From assembly GCA_012035435.1 (NCBI GenBank), contig JAAUPH010000201.1, forward strand, positions 1 to 5,229: a DNA stretch of 5,229 nt, read 5' to 3'. Shown one piece after another: positions 1 to 5,229 of the stretch. This DNA comes from Sphingopyxis sp. (GTDB taxonomy: Bacteria > Pseudomonadota > Alphaproteobacteria > Sphingomonadales > Sphingomonadaceae). Both the position numbers and the translations under genes were made by a program. The notes below the pieces were generated by a model, which was given only the letters and a program-made list of their open reading frames with translations, was not told where the DNA came from and did not search any database. Positions within the stretch are counted from its first letter, which is position 1. The number at the start of each line of letters is the position of its first letter.

Positions 1-137
1 GCCAGTTGGAGCGGTGTGTGCCCTTCCCTACTCCATCGGTACCCGATCGGCTCGAGCTCGGCATCGTGGTCGATCAACCACTTCGCGAAATCACGCTCGT
101 CGCGCAGGATGCTCCAGTGCAACGCGGTCGAACCCGC
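1..137 (-). other. Ankyrin-repeat fragment fused in frame to the receptor
   Basis: Residues ~966-1009 of the receptor frame match the ankyrin repeat pattern and not a receptor C-terminus. TALHWSILRDERDFAKWLI corresponds to the first turn and two helices (consensus TPLHxAaxxgxxxxvxxLL), DHDAELEP to the GAD-type loop, and REGHTPLQL to the start of the next repeat (consensus GxTPLxxA). The fragment runs off the left edge, so its true length and parent protein are unknown. Ankyrin repeats are protein-binding modules, usually cytoplasmic or periplasmic in bacteria, and are not expected at the end of an outer-membrane barrel. The exact join is uncertain because GSTAL could belong to either side. 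Confidence 0.8.
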
Positions 138-3029
138 GCTCGAGCCCACGATCGGTGCTTCCTTGTCAAAGATGTTGAACGCCGACAGCGTGACATCCAG
201 ATTGTCGGTCAGCCCCATCCGCACGGTCAGATCGAAATAGTCGTAGGACGAGATCTTGTTGAAGTTCACGTTGCGACCGACCAGTGCCCCGCGGCCCGTG
301 ATGGTGCCGTTGAACAGGTTACGGCTGCCAGCGGTGAAGCCGCGTGCCAGGAAGTCGTCGGCCTGACCTTCATACTCCATCCCGTCGATGTGACGCCACA
401 ACAACGAAACGTCGATGGTGTCGAAGCTGAGCGTGGTGCGCTGGGTCCAGCTGAACTTCGGCGTGATCGAGCCGGTCGCAAGACCGGTCGAAATGCCGCA
501 GTTGGTGCTGAAATAGCCAACGCATTCACGATCGTAGCTGGTCGGCGAAGCGCGAAACTTCGAGCTCATCGTATAGTTGCCCGAGAAGTTCAGTGCCAGC
601 GTGGCAAAGTCCAGATCGGTCTTCCAGTTGATGACCAGGTCGATACCATCGGTCTGGAGGCGGCCTTCGTTGGTCAGCGGACCGGGCAGACCCAGGATCG
701 GGTTCGCCGCAGTCGAGGTGCCGCTCAGACGACCATTCACCGCGTTACGACGGATGCGCGTACAGGCCGCGCTGGCCGCCGACGTTGCGGTGATGGTGTT
801 GAAGCAACCACCGATCGAGTCGGCCGGGGCCTCTGTCGTGATCGCGTTCGCTACCTTGATGTTGTAATAGTCGATCGAGATTGACAAATTGGGGACGAAA
901 TCCGGCTGGAACACGGCACCGATTGTATAGGTCGTTGCCTTTTCCGGACGGATGTTGGGATTGCCGCCCCCCGTTAGGTTGGCCTGACCCGCAGCCGGGT
1001 CGAGGATAGCACCACGCGATGCCGCCGGGGCACCCTGTGCGGCGCAAACGGCCCACAGATTGTCTTGAGCAGCCGTATTCGGACCACCAACCGTTCCCGG
1101 CTTCGTGCCCGAGCACGGATCGATTAGCAGGTTGGTCAGACCCGTGACCACCGGCGCGAACAATTCGCCAATGTTCGGGGCGCGAACCGCACGCTGATAG
1201 TTGCCGCGCAGCTTGAGCGATTCAACCGGTTCCCAGTTGACGCCGAACTTGTAGGTCGTGGCGCTATACTTGGGGTTGTTCGTCGCATCGACGCGATATT
1301 TCGAGTGACGTACACCGGCCTCAAGGGTCAGATCGTTGAAGAAGGGCTGATCGGTCACGATCGGCGCGATGATTTCGCCGAACACTTCCTTCACGTCGAA
1401 ACCACCGTCGAGCGGCAGAACCGCACCGCCGGCGCCGCCAAGCTCGCCCGGAATCGAGGCGAGATTGTCAGGCTTACGCTGCGCGCCATATTTGCGATAT
1501 TCCGCACCAGCTGCAAACGAGACTTCCTGATCCGAAGCCAGCGTCAGGCCGGTTTCGCCAGAGAAAACGCCGCGCACTTGGCCCAGCTGCGATGCGTTGG
1601 TCACCGAGCTAGTGATGCCGCCGATGAAGCCGCCCATCGCCTCGGTAATGCTGCCGCCCTGACCAAACAGGTTGAGCGGGACGCAGGCGTTGCTCGTGTC
1701 GATACAGGTGTTGGGGTTGGTCGCATTCAGCGCCTGCTGTGTGCGGCTGCGTGACACATAGCCCGAACGGGTTTCGGTGTTTTCGCTTTCGCCATAGCTG
1801 CCGGTCACGTCAAACGAAATGCTGTCGGTCAGATTGACCGTTGCACCCATCGTGTAATCGAAGAACTGGGTGACATAGGTCGAGATGCGGGGCCCGAGTT
1901 CCACCGAGCGGCGATAGACCAGACCCAGCGGGATCGCCGGGTTGGTGTCGCACGTCGGCCCAAGCGCAATGCCTGCACGCGTACAGAAAGTGTTGCGCAG
2001 GTTGGTGTTCAGGAATGGGTTGTTGCCCGGAACCGTCAGCGGCAGACCGAACACGCCCGATGCGGCGATGATCGATTGGACCTTGTTCTTCGAGAAAATG
2101 CCGCGCGCATAAACTTCGATCGAATCCGACACCTCATAGCGCGCTGCGCCATAGATGTTGTAGCGTTCGAACGGCGTCGCATAGACGTTAAACGGATTGA
2201 AGTTGAAGAAATTGTAAGGCGTGACCAGGCTCTGCCCGTCCGGCGCGATCTGCAGGAAGCTGCCTGCGCTCGAGAAAGCCGCCGGATCCGACGTCGGCGA
2301 ATCGCCGCTGGCGACACCGTTAGCCGAGTTGATCGTGAAGGTACCCGTATCGCGCGCACCAAAATAGACAGGGTCGGCTTCCTGATAACCAACGGCGAGC
2401 ACAGCGTTACCGCGGCCGTCGTCAAAATTGGCGCCCAGCACGAGGTCGGCGCGGAACACATTGCCGTCGCCTTGTTCGGTCAGCTGCTGGCTGACGGTGA
2501 AGTCCATGCCCGCAAAATCGCGCTTGGTGATGAAGTTGACGACGCCCGAAACGGCATCGGCACCATAAGTGGTCGAAGCACCACCGGTCAGAACATCGAC
2601 GCGATCGACCAGAGCCAGCGGGATGTTGTTCAAATCGACGATGCCCGAGAAGTTCGACGGGACGATGCGCTTGCCATCGAGCAGCACGATGTTGCGGTTC
2701 GCGCCAAGGCCGCGAAGGTCGACGCGTGCGCTGCCAACCTGGCCGTTGTTGACGTTCTGACCCAGGTTCGGAACGACACCGGGGATTTCGCGCAGGATTT
2801 GCTCGGCAGTGTTGGTCTGGCGTAGCGCAACTTCATCCGCGCCGATCACCGTGACGGGCGACGAGGCTTCGAGGTTGGGGTTGCGGATCAGCGTACCGGT
2901 GACGACGATTTCGCTCTCTTCCGCGCCTTCTTCCGCGTCCTGCGCAAAGGCAGGGGCCGAAATCAGGGCAACGCCGAGCACCAGCGGTGCGGCGCCCATC
3001 TTCAGCTTGGCAAATTGGGTTTTTTTCAC
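1..3029 (-). CDS. TonB-dependent outer-membrane receptor, C-terminus replaced by ankyrin sequence, runs off left edge
   Basis: The frame is open for 1009 codons from a GTG at 3029 to the window edge. Seen in the translation: a signal peptide at residues 1-29 (MKKTQ start, hydrophobic core, cut after APAFA); a TonB-box-like SEIVVTG at 39-45; a plug domain at about 50-170 with DLRGLGANRNIVLLDGKRI and the plug-end motif GGASTTYGADAVSGVVNF; then a beta-barrel with YQRAVRAPNIGELF (611-624), NPNIRPEK (690-697) and a late AFNIFDKEAPIVGSSAGST strand. Family knowledge: such receptors bind a substrate outside the cell (iron chelates, sugars or peptides) and import it across the outer membrane using TonB-ExbBD energy. 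The substrate cannot be told from sequence. Ten cysteines fall in five pairs (349/360, 442/449, 639/662, 742/756, 836/844). GTG is chosen because it gives the lysine-rich signal-peptide start and has a ribosome binding site; an internal ATG is codon 11. After about residue 966 the expected last ~25-30 residues, including the terminal aromatic beta-strand, are missing and ankyrin-like sequence follows in frame. Confidence 0.95.
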   Translation of the reverse strand, partial: MKKTQFAKLKMGAAPLVLGVALISAPAFAQDAEEGAEESEIVVTGTLIRNPNLEASSPVTVIGADEVALRQTNTAEQILREIPGVVPNLGQNVNNGQVGSARVDLRGLGANRNIVLLDGKRIVPSNFSGIVDLNNIPLALVDRVDVLTGGASTTYGADAVSGVVNFITKRDFAGMDFTVSQQLTEQGDGNVFRADLVLGANFDDGRGNAVLAVGYQEADPVYFGARDTGTFTINSANGVASGDSPTSDPAAFSSAGSFLQIAPDGQSLVTPYNFFNFNPFNVYATPFERYNIYGAARYEVSDSIEVYARGIFSKNKVQSIIAASGVFGLPLTVPGNNPFLNTNLRNTFCTRAGIALGPTCDTNPAIPLGLVYRRSVELGPRISTYVTQFFDYTMGATVNLTDSISFDVTGSYGESENTETRSGYVSRSRTQQALNATNPNTCIDTSNACVPLNLFGQGGSITEAMGGFIGGITSSVTNASQLGQVRGVFSGETGLTLASDQEVSFAAGAEYRKYGAQRKPDNLASIPGELGGAGGAVLPLDGGFDVKEVFGEIIAPIVTDQPFFNDLTLEAGVRHSKYRVDATNNPKYSATTYKFGVNWEPVESLKLRGNYQRAVRAPNIGELFAPVVTGLTNLLIDPCSGTKPGTVGGPNTAAQDNLWAVCAAQGAPAASRGAILDPAAGQANLTGGGNPNIRPEKATTYTIGAVFQPDFVPNLSISIDYYNIKVANAITTEAPADSIGGCFNTITATSAASAACTRIRRNAVNGRLSGTSTAANPILGLPGPLTNEGRLQTDGIDLVINWKTDLDFATLALNFSGNYTMSSKFRASPTSYDRECVGYFSTNCGISTGLATGSITPKFSWTQRTTLSFDTIDVSLLWRHIDGMEYEGQADDFLARGFTAGSRNLFNGTITGRGALVGRNVNFNKISSYDYFDLTVRMGLTDNLDVTLSAFNIFDKEAPIVGSSAGSTALHWSILRDERDFAKWLIDHDAELEPIGYRWSREGHTPLQL

Positions 3030-3036
3030 AGTGCAG

Positions 3037-3042
3037 TCCCTT
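3037..3042 (-). promoter_or_regulatory. Ribosome binding site of the TonB-dependent receptor
   Basis: AAGGGA on the minus strand lies 7 bases upstream of the GTG at 3029. It supports the GTG start over the in-frame ATG at codon 11, which would cut off the basic N-terminus of the signal peptide. Confidence 0.7.
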
Positions 3043-3119
3043 GCTCTGGTGGTTTGAAACGACCCGGGGCTGCTCGTGATCCCGCCATACGGCGTACACA
3101 TTTTGCCCCGATAGTGCAG

Positions 3120-3146
3120 GCAGTGACGATTATGAGACACCACTGC
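3120..3146. repeat. Inverted repeat around the candidate -10 (possible operator)
   Basis: GCAGTG (3120-3125) and CACTGC (3141-3146) form a perfect 6-base inverted repeat with a 15-base spacer, and the candidate -10 element lies within the spacer. The layout suits a dimeric regulator site, as expected for a receptor gene controlled by substrate or iron, but short repeats like this also arise by chance. No known operator consensus is recognised. The rest of the 3030-3265 intergenic region shows no gene and no clear terminator for the peptidase gene. Confidence 0.3.
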
Positions 3147-3155
3147 AAGGGGCAA
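3129..3155 (-). promoter_or_regulatory. Candidate sigma-70-type promoter for the receptor gene
   Basis: On the minus strand TTGCCC (3150-3155) is followed after 15 bases by CATAAT (3129-3134). The -10 matches five of six consensus bases and the -35 matches four of six; the spacing is short. It would give a leader of roughly 90 bases before the GTG at 3029. This is inferred from sequence only, and the AT-richer stretch around 3205-3260 could hold another promoter. Confidence 0.35.
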
Positions 3156-3265
3156 ACCGCCGCAGCGCGGGGTTTTCAGTCACCGTTGTGACGCATTTGC
3201 AACAGCATTCTTATATGGCGACATTATCCTTGTGCAGTTGCCCAGCTGCGTGAAATTATATTTCG

Positions 3266-4181
3266 TCAGCGTGGAAGGAGCGGCAAAGGATCAAGCCGGG
3301 CGCTGCGCCAACGCAGGCCCCAATGCAGATGGGGACCCGTCGCGCGGCCCGTCGCCCCGACCGTCCCGAGCGGCTGCCCTTGCCGGACCACCTGCCCTTT
3401 AGCCACATCAAGCCGGGCGGCATGAAGAAAGGCGCTAGTCAGCCCCATGCCATGATCGACGATCAGCAAATTGCCCTCCAGCGTAAAGGGTGCGCTCGCC
3501 GCGAGCACCACCACGCCATCGGCTGGCGCCACAAAGGGCGTTCCCGTCGGCGCCGCAACATCCAGCCCGCTATGATAGCTGCCGGGCTTGCCCTGATAAA
3601 CACGCTGCGACCCGAAAAACCCCGACAGCCGCCCGCGTACCGGCCAGATAAATTGCTGCCGCCACCCATCGCTGGTGACGTTCAGCCGCCGCGCCGCGTT
3701 AATCTGCTCCAGCTCGCCCGGACGGCGGCGCGCAAATTCGGCATCGTTTCCAGCGCTGCCGCGATAGGGCGCGTTAATCTGTTCGATTCGCCATTTGCCG
3801 GGCGCAATGATCAGCTTCGCGCTGACCTGCTCGCGCCCCGCCCGTTCGGCGCGCAGTTCGGCAGCCGCTGGCGAATCCCGGTCGAATGCGAGCAAAACCG
3901 GCCGTCATCCGTCACGGGCACCACGACGCCATCGACCGTCAACCGGGTCGTCCGTGCTGGTGCGACCGCAACCATCGCGAGTCCCTGCTGGGCCGACCGG
4001 GGCAGGATGAAACTGTCGGCGCGCACGATCTCGGCGCTCGGCGCGGGGGCGGCGCTTGCACTGCGCGTCATCAGTCCCGCTACGCTCACCGCGCTCCGGT
4101 TCGCTCCCACAGGAACCAGGCAACTGCCGGGAAGCAGCAAAAGCAGGCGCCCGCCGTCAGGCGCCGACCCGTCAGCCTCAT
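3266..4181 (-). CDS. M23 (LytM-type) zinc metallopeptidase, interrupted by two frameshifts
   Basis: The gene starts at the ATG at 4181, overlapping the DUF2093 stop as ATGA, and ends at TGA 3266-3268. The N-terminus [17 protein letters not shown] is a basic start followed by a hydrophobic segment to about residue 25, so a signal peptide or membrane anchor. This frame stops at 4086-4088, and the protein continues in another frame ([20 protein letters not shown], then [14 protein letters not shown]). It moves again at about 3894-3897 into the frame holding the catalytic domain. There the full M23 zinc set is visible: HSGLD (H codon 3572-3574), FLH (H158 counted from the codon at 3895) and HLH near 3325-3331 in [10 protein letters not shown]. 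Family knowledge: M23 enzymes cut peptide cross-links in peptidoglycan in the periplasm; some members lack activity and act as activators, but here the ligands are intact. The second break fits one T missing from a run of five (GRF|LLAFDRD). I infer sequencing or assembly error or a recent pseudogene; the family call is firm. Confidence 0.9.
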
Positions 4182-4390
4182 CGATGGGCCCGTGCCGCCA
4201 TCATCGCATCCGTGGCGATGGCCGCGGTGGCATAGGCTTCCTGCCGATCGACCGACCAATAGCGCAGCTCATCAAGCCCAATTGCCTGCCCAGTGATCGC
4301 ACAGGTCACATGGTCGCCCGGCGTCAGCACGCGAAAGCCATTGGCCTGATAGTGAAGCCGCGCGGGGCGCTGGGTCGAGGCAACGAGCAT
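4178..4390 (-). CDS. DUF2093 domain protein, 70 residues, complete
   Basis: A 70-residue frame from ATG 4388-4390 to TGA 4178-4180. The core [19 protein letters not shown] followed by [15 protein letters not shown] is the conserved pattern of DUF2093, a small alphaproteobacterial family of unknown function. There is no signal peptide or membrane segment, so it is probably cytoplasmic. One cysteine (C30) lies within the conserved TCAITG stretch. AGGA at 4398-4401 is 7 bases from the start. It sits 68 bases after the xseA stop and its stop codon overlaps the peptidase start (ATGA), so it probably shares a transcript and couples translation to the peptidase. The open frame continues upstream without a stop into xseA DNA, but that part is out of frame with XseA, so the start at 4390 is preferred. 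Confidence 0.85.
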   Translation of the reverse strand: MLVASTQRPARLHYQANGFRVLTPGDHVTCAITGQAIGLDELRYWSVDRQEAYATAAIATDAMMAARAHR

Positions 4391-4397
4391 CAAAACA

Positions 4398-4401
4398 TCC
4401 T
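4398..4401 (-). promoter_or_regulatory. Ribosome binding site of the DUF2093 gene
   Basis: AGGA on the minus strand is 7 bases before ATG 4388-4390. It decides the start of this small gene, because the reading frame itself is open far upstream through xseA DNA. Confidence 0.6.
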
Positions 4402-4458
4402 GAAGCAAGACGCGCTCGGCGTCCGTTAGCTTGCCTATAGCAGCTGCGACCGGCTTTG

Positions 4459-4690
4459 CTAAGACCCGAACAAATCGCCCTGACCAGCTTTCGGCGGAGC
4501 ACGGCGCGGCGTAGCCGTCGCGGGTGGCGGCAGCGAACCCGTCGTCACATCGACCACCCCGTCGGCGAAGATCAGCTTGAGCGCGGCAGCCTGCCGCGCC
4601 GCATCGGGCGCTTGTCACCAAAGCATCGCTGCCATCGCGCACCATTGCATAGCCGCGCGCCAGCAACGCCCGCGCCACCGCCGGCGCGAC
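4459..4690 (-). CDS. xseA: Exodeoxyribonuclease VII large subunit, C-terminal fragment with a frameshift
   Basis: The last ~75 codons of XseA are readable. [19 protein letters not shown] (about 4607-4663) is the conserved C-terminal ARGY segment followed by the residues before the final strand. The match continues, after a one-base shift, as [20 protein letters not shown] and ends in a Pro-rich tail and GQGDLFGS, stop TAG 4459-4461. The KLxFADGxVxV strand and a GQGDLF-type tail are typical of this family. Exo VII (XseA plus XseB) degrades single-stranded DNA to oligonucleotides in the cytoplasm. The OB-fold and catalytic middle domain are absent because the sequence upstream becomes MoxR. The frame break fits one extra C in CCC on the minus strand (GGG 4606-4608). 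The 5' boundary of the XseA part is uncertain by ~25 bases. The gene precedes DUF2093 and M23 in what looks like an operon. Confidence 0.85.
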
Positions 4691-4831
4691 TTCGTCGCCC
4701 TGGCGGCGATCAGGAATTTCCTTCACCAGGCGTTCGATCACCTTGTCTGACGTGATGCCGCTCGATTCGGCGTTGAAGTTCGTGATCACGCGATGGCGCA
4801 GCACCGGCTTGGCCAGCGCCGCGATGTCCTC
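4688..4831 (-). pseudogene. MoxR-type AAA ATPase, C-terminal fragment only
   Basis: About 45 residues beginning [20 protein letters not shown], then [20 protein letters not shown]. This matches the C-terminal lid of MoxR ATPases, where a conserved PEDI..lA.pVLrHR segment is followed by a short helix and I.SD.vI..ll...P. Walker A, Walker B and the sensor motifs are absent; they would lie upstream, where the sequence is instead acyltransferase-like. MoxR proteins act as chaperone-like ATPases, often beside DUF58 or von Willebrand A-domain genes, none of which is visible here. No start codon belongs to this piece. At its 3' end it runs in frame into XseA sequence near [11 protein letters not shown], and at its 5' end it is one base out of frame with the acyltransferase start. 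It is a remnant or assembly fragment, not a working gene. Confidence 0.75.
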
Positions 4832-4928
4832 GGGGCAGCTCGAAGACCATCAGGCTGCCGACGTGCATCGGCGTCTCGCGCGACTCGGTGTACAGCCACG
4901 ACGCGTCGAGCGGGTTCAGGCGGGTCAT
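4832..4928 (-). pseudogene. Wax ester synthase/diacylglycerol acyltransferase-like, N-terminal 32 codons only
   Basis: From ATG 4926-4928 the frame reads MTRLNPLDASWLYTESRETP, then [12 protein letters not shown]. This is the characteristic start of WS/DGAT acyltransferases (LsplDasfLy.E....pMHvG.l..fe), which make wax esters or triacylglycerols from acyl-CoA. After P32 the similarity ends; the frame runs on as unrelated sequence to a TGA at 4710-4712. Full-length members are about 450-500 residues, and the catalytic HHxxxDG motif (near residue 130) is not present. The start is firm: GAGGGGA lies 7 bases upstream. The sequence switches to MoxR at GCCCCGAGGAC; removing one C there would join the two frames. 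It follows the OmpA terminator by about 20 bases, so its promoter is not obvious in this window. Confidence 0.8.
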
Positions 4929-4935
4929 CTTGTTG

Positions 4936-4942
4936 TCCCCTC
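4936..4942 (-). promoter_or_regulatory. Ribosome binding site of the WS/DGAT-like gene
   Basis: GAGGGGA on the minus strand lies 7 bases upstream of ATG 4926-4928, which fixes this as a genuine gene start even though the gene breaks off after 32 codons. Confidence 0.7.
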
Positions 4943-4947
4943 GCAAT

Positions 4948-4983
4948 GAACAAAACAAAGGGCCGGTGGTCGCACCGGCCCTT
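4948..4983 (-). terminator. Intrinsic terminator after the OmpA-family gene
   Basis: A perfect 11-base stem (AAGGGCCGGTG and CACCGGCCCTT, 4958-4983) with a 4-base loop is followed on the minus strand by a T-rich tail TTTGTTTTGTT. It lies about 26 bases after the stop codon at 5010-5012 and ends the OmpA-family transcript ahead of the WS/DGAT-like start. Confidence 0.9.
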
Positions 4984-5009
4984 GCAGTGTGGCGCATCGC
5001 CGCGCCGAA

Positions 5010-5229
5010 TCACATCAGCTTGACCTCGACGCGACGCGCGTCGTCAGCGCTGCCGGCGTTGATCACTTCCGGCTTCTTCGTTTCAATGCGGTCCTCCGAC
5101 ACGCCCGCGGCCTTGAGCGCGTCGCGCACGGCGAAGGCGCGGAGCTTGGCGAGTTCGGCGTTCTTCGCCGGGTCGCCCGATGCGTCGTGAAAGCCGCTGA
5201 TGACCAGCTTTCCGGGGCTCGTCTTGGCC
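5010..5229 (-). CDS. OmpA-family protein, C-terminal 72 residues, start outside window
   Basis: The partial frame enters from the right edge and ends at TGA 5010-5012. LVISGFHDASGDPAKNAELA, then KLRAFAVRDAL and RRVEVKLM, match the second half of the OmpA-like peptidoglycan-binding domain (GhtD..G....N..Ls..RA..V...L...G....RI ... RRVEv). The Asp in GFHD and the Arg in KLRA are in the positions of the residues that contact diaminopimelate in this family. These domains anchor outer-membrane or periplasmic proteins non-covalently to the cell wall. The domain before it is outside the window, so whether this is a porin, a lipoprotein or a larger envelope protein cannot be said. It has its own strong terminator, so it is not in an operon with the genes to its left. 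Confidence 0.85.
   Translation of the reverse strand, partial: AKTSPGKLVISGFHDASGDPAKNAELAKLRAFAVRDALKAAGVSEDRIETKKPEVINAGSADDARRVEVKLM

Noticed and set aside
39..58. Cluster of restriction-like sites (GGTACC, CTCGAG, GAGCTC) suggesting a vector polylinker
   Set aside because: The stretch encodes sensible ankyrin-loop residues (AELEPIGY) in the open frame and lacks the remaining polylinker sites, so chance is the better explanation.
6..884. Long plus-strand open frame (292 residues)
   Set aside because: It lies wholly antisense to the receptor frame, has low-complexity Arg/Val/Ala-rich composition with no recognisable domain, and is the usual shadow of high-GC coding sequence.
3154..3176. 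Hairpin AAACCGCCGCAGCGCGGGGTTT as a terminator of the peptidase gene
   Set aside because: The stem has a bulge, and on the minus strand it is not followed by a T tract; it also overlaps the candidate promoter region of the receptor gene.
3323..4429. Plus-strand open frame of 368 residues
   Set aside because: It is antisense to the M23 and DUF2093 genes, which show clear family motifs on the minus strand, and its own translation is Arg/Pro-rich without a domain.
4178..4804. A single 208-residue novel protein
   Set aside because: It is a chain of MoxR, XseA, out-of-frame XseA and DUF2093 sequence kept open by joins and a one-base shift; only the last 70 codons are a genuine gene.

Overview
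The window reads as high-GC alphaproteobacterial DNA, most likely from a sphingomonad (Sphingomonas, Sphingopyxis, Sphingobium or a relative). The TonB-dependent receptor is of the Cys-rich sphingomonad type, and a DUF2093 gene lies between xseA and an M23 peptidase gene. Every gene I can support is on the minus strand, so the window reads from right to left.

From right to left it holds: the C-terminal end of an OmpA-family protein (5010-5229); a strong intrinsic terminator (4948-4983); the first ~32 codons of a wax ester synthase/diacylglycerol acyltransferase-like protein (4832-4928); the last ~45 codons of a MoxR-type AAA ATPase (about 4688-4831); the C-terminus of the exodeoxyribonuclease VII large subunit XseA (4459 to about 4690); a complete DUF2093 gene (4178-4390); an M23/LytM metallopeptidase gene broken by two frameshifts (3266-4181); a 236-base intergenic region with a candidate promoter and an inverted repeat; and a long TonB-dependent receptor gene from 3029 to the left edge. 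In that receptor the last ~45 codons in the window are replaced, in frame, by an ankyrin repeat.

Two parts look like normal genome. One is xseA end - DUF2093 - M23, which looks like an operon: there is a good ribosome binding site before DUF2093 and an ATGA stop/start overlap into the peptidase. The other is the receptor with its own leader. OmpA - terminator - acyltransferase start also looks coherent.

The striking feature is three abrupt joins between unrelated protein families, at about 118-137 (receptor|ankyrin), 4823-4836 (acyltransferase|MoxR) and 4675-4705 (MoxR|XseA). Two are in frame and the third is one C away from being in frame. Three or four single-base indels, most in or near homopolymers, lie between about 3894 and 4836, while the 3 kb receptor frame is clean. 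The simplest reading is a chimeric or low-quality assembly, or DNA rearranged at short homologies, and not a set of new multidomain proteins. I found no RNA gene, CRISPR array, insertion sequence, or convincing new biological system.
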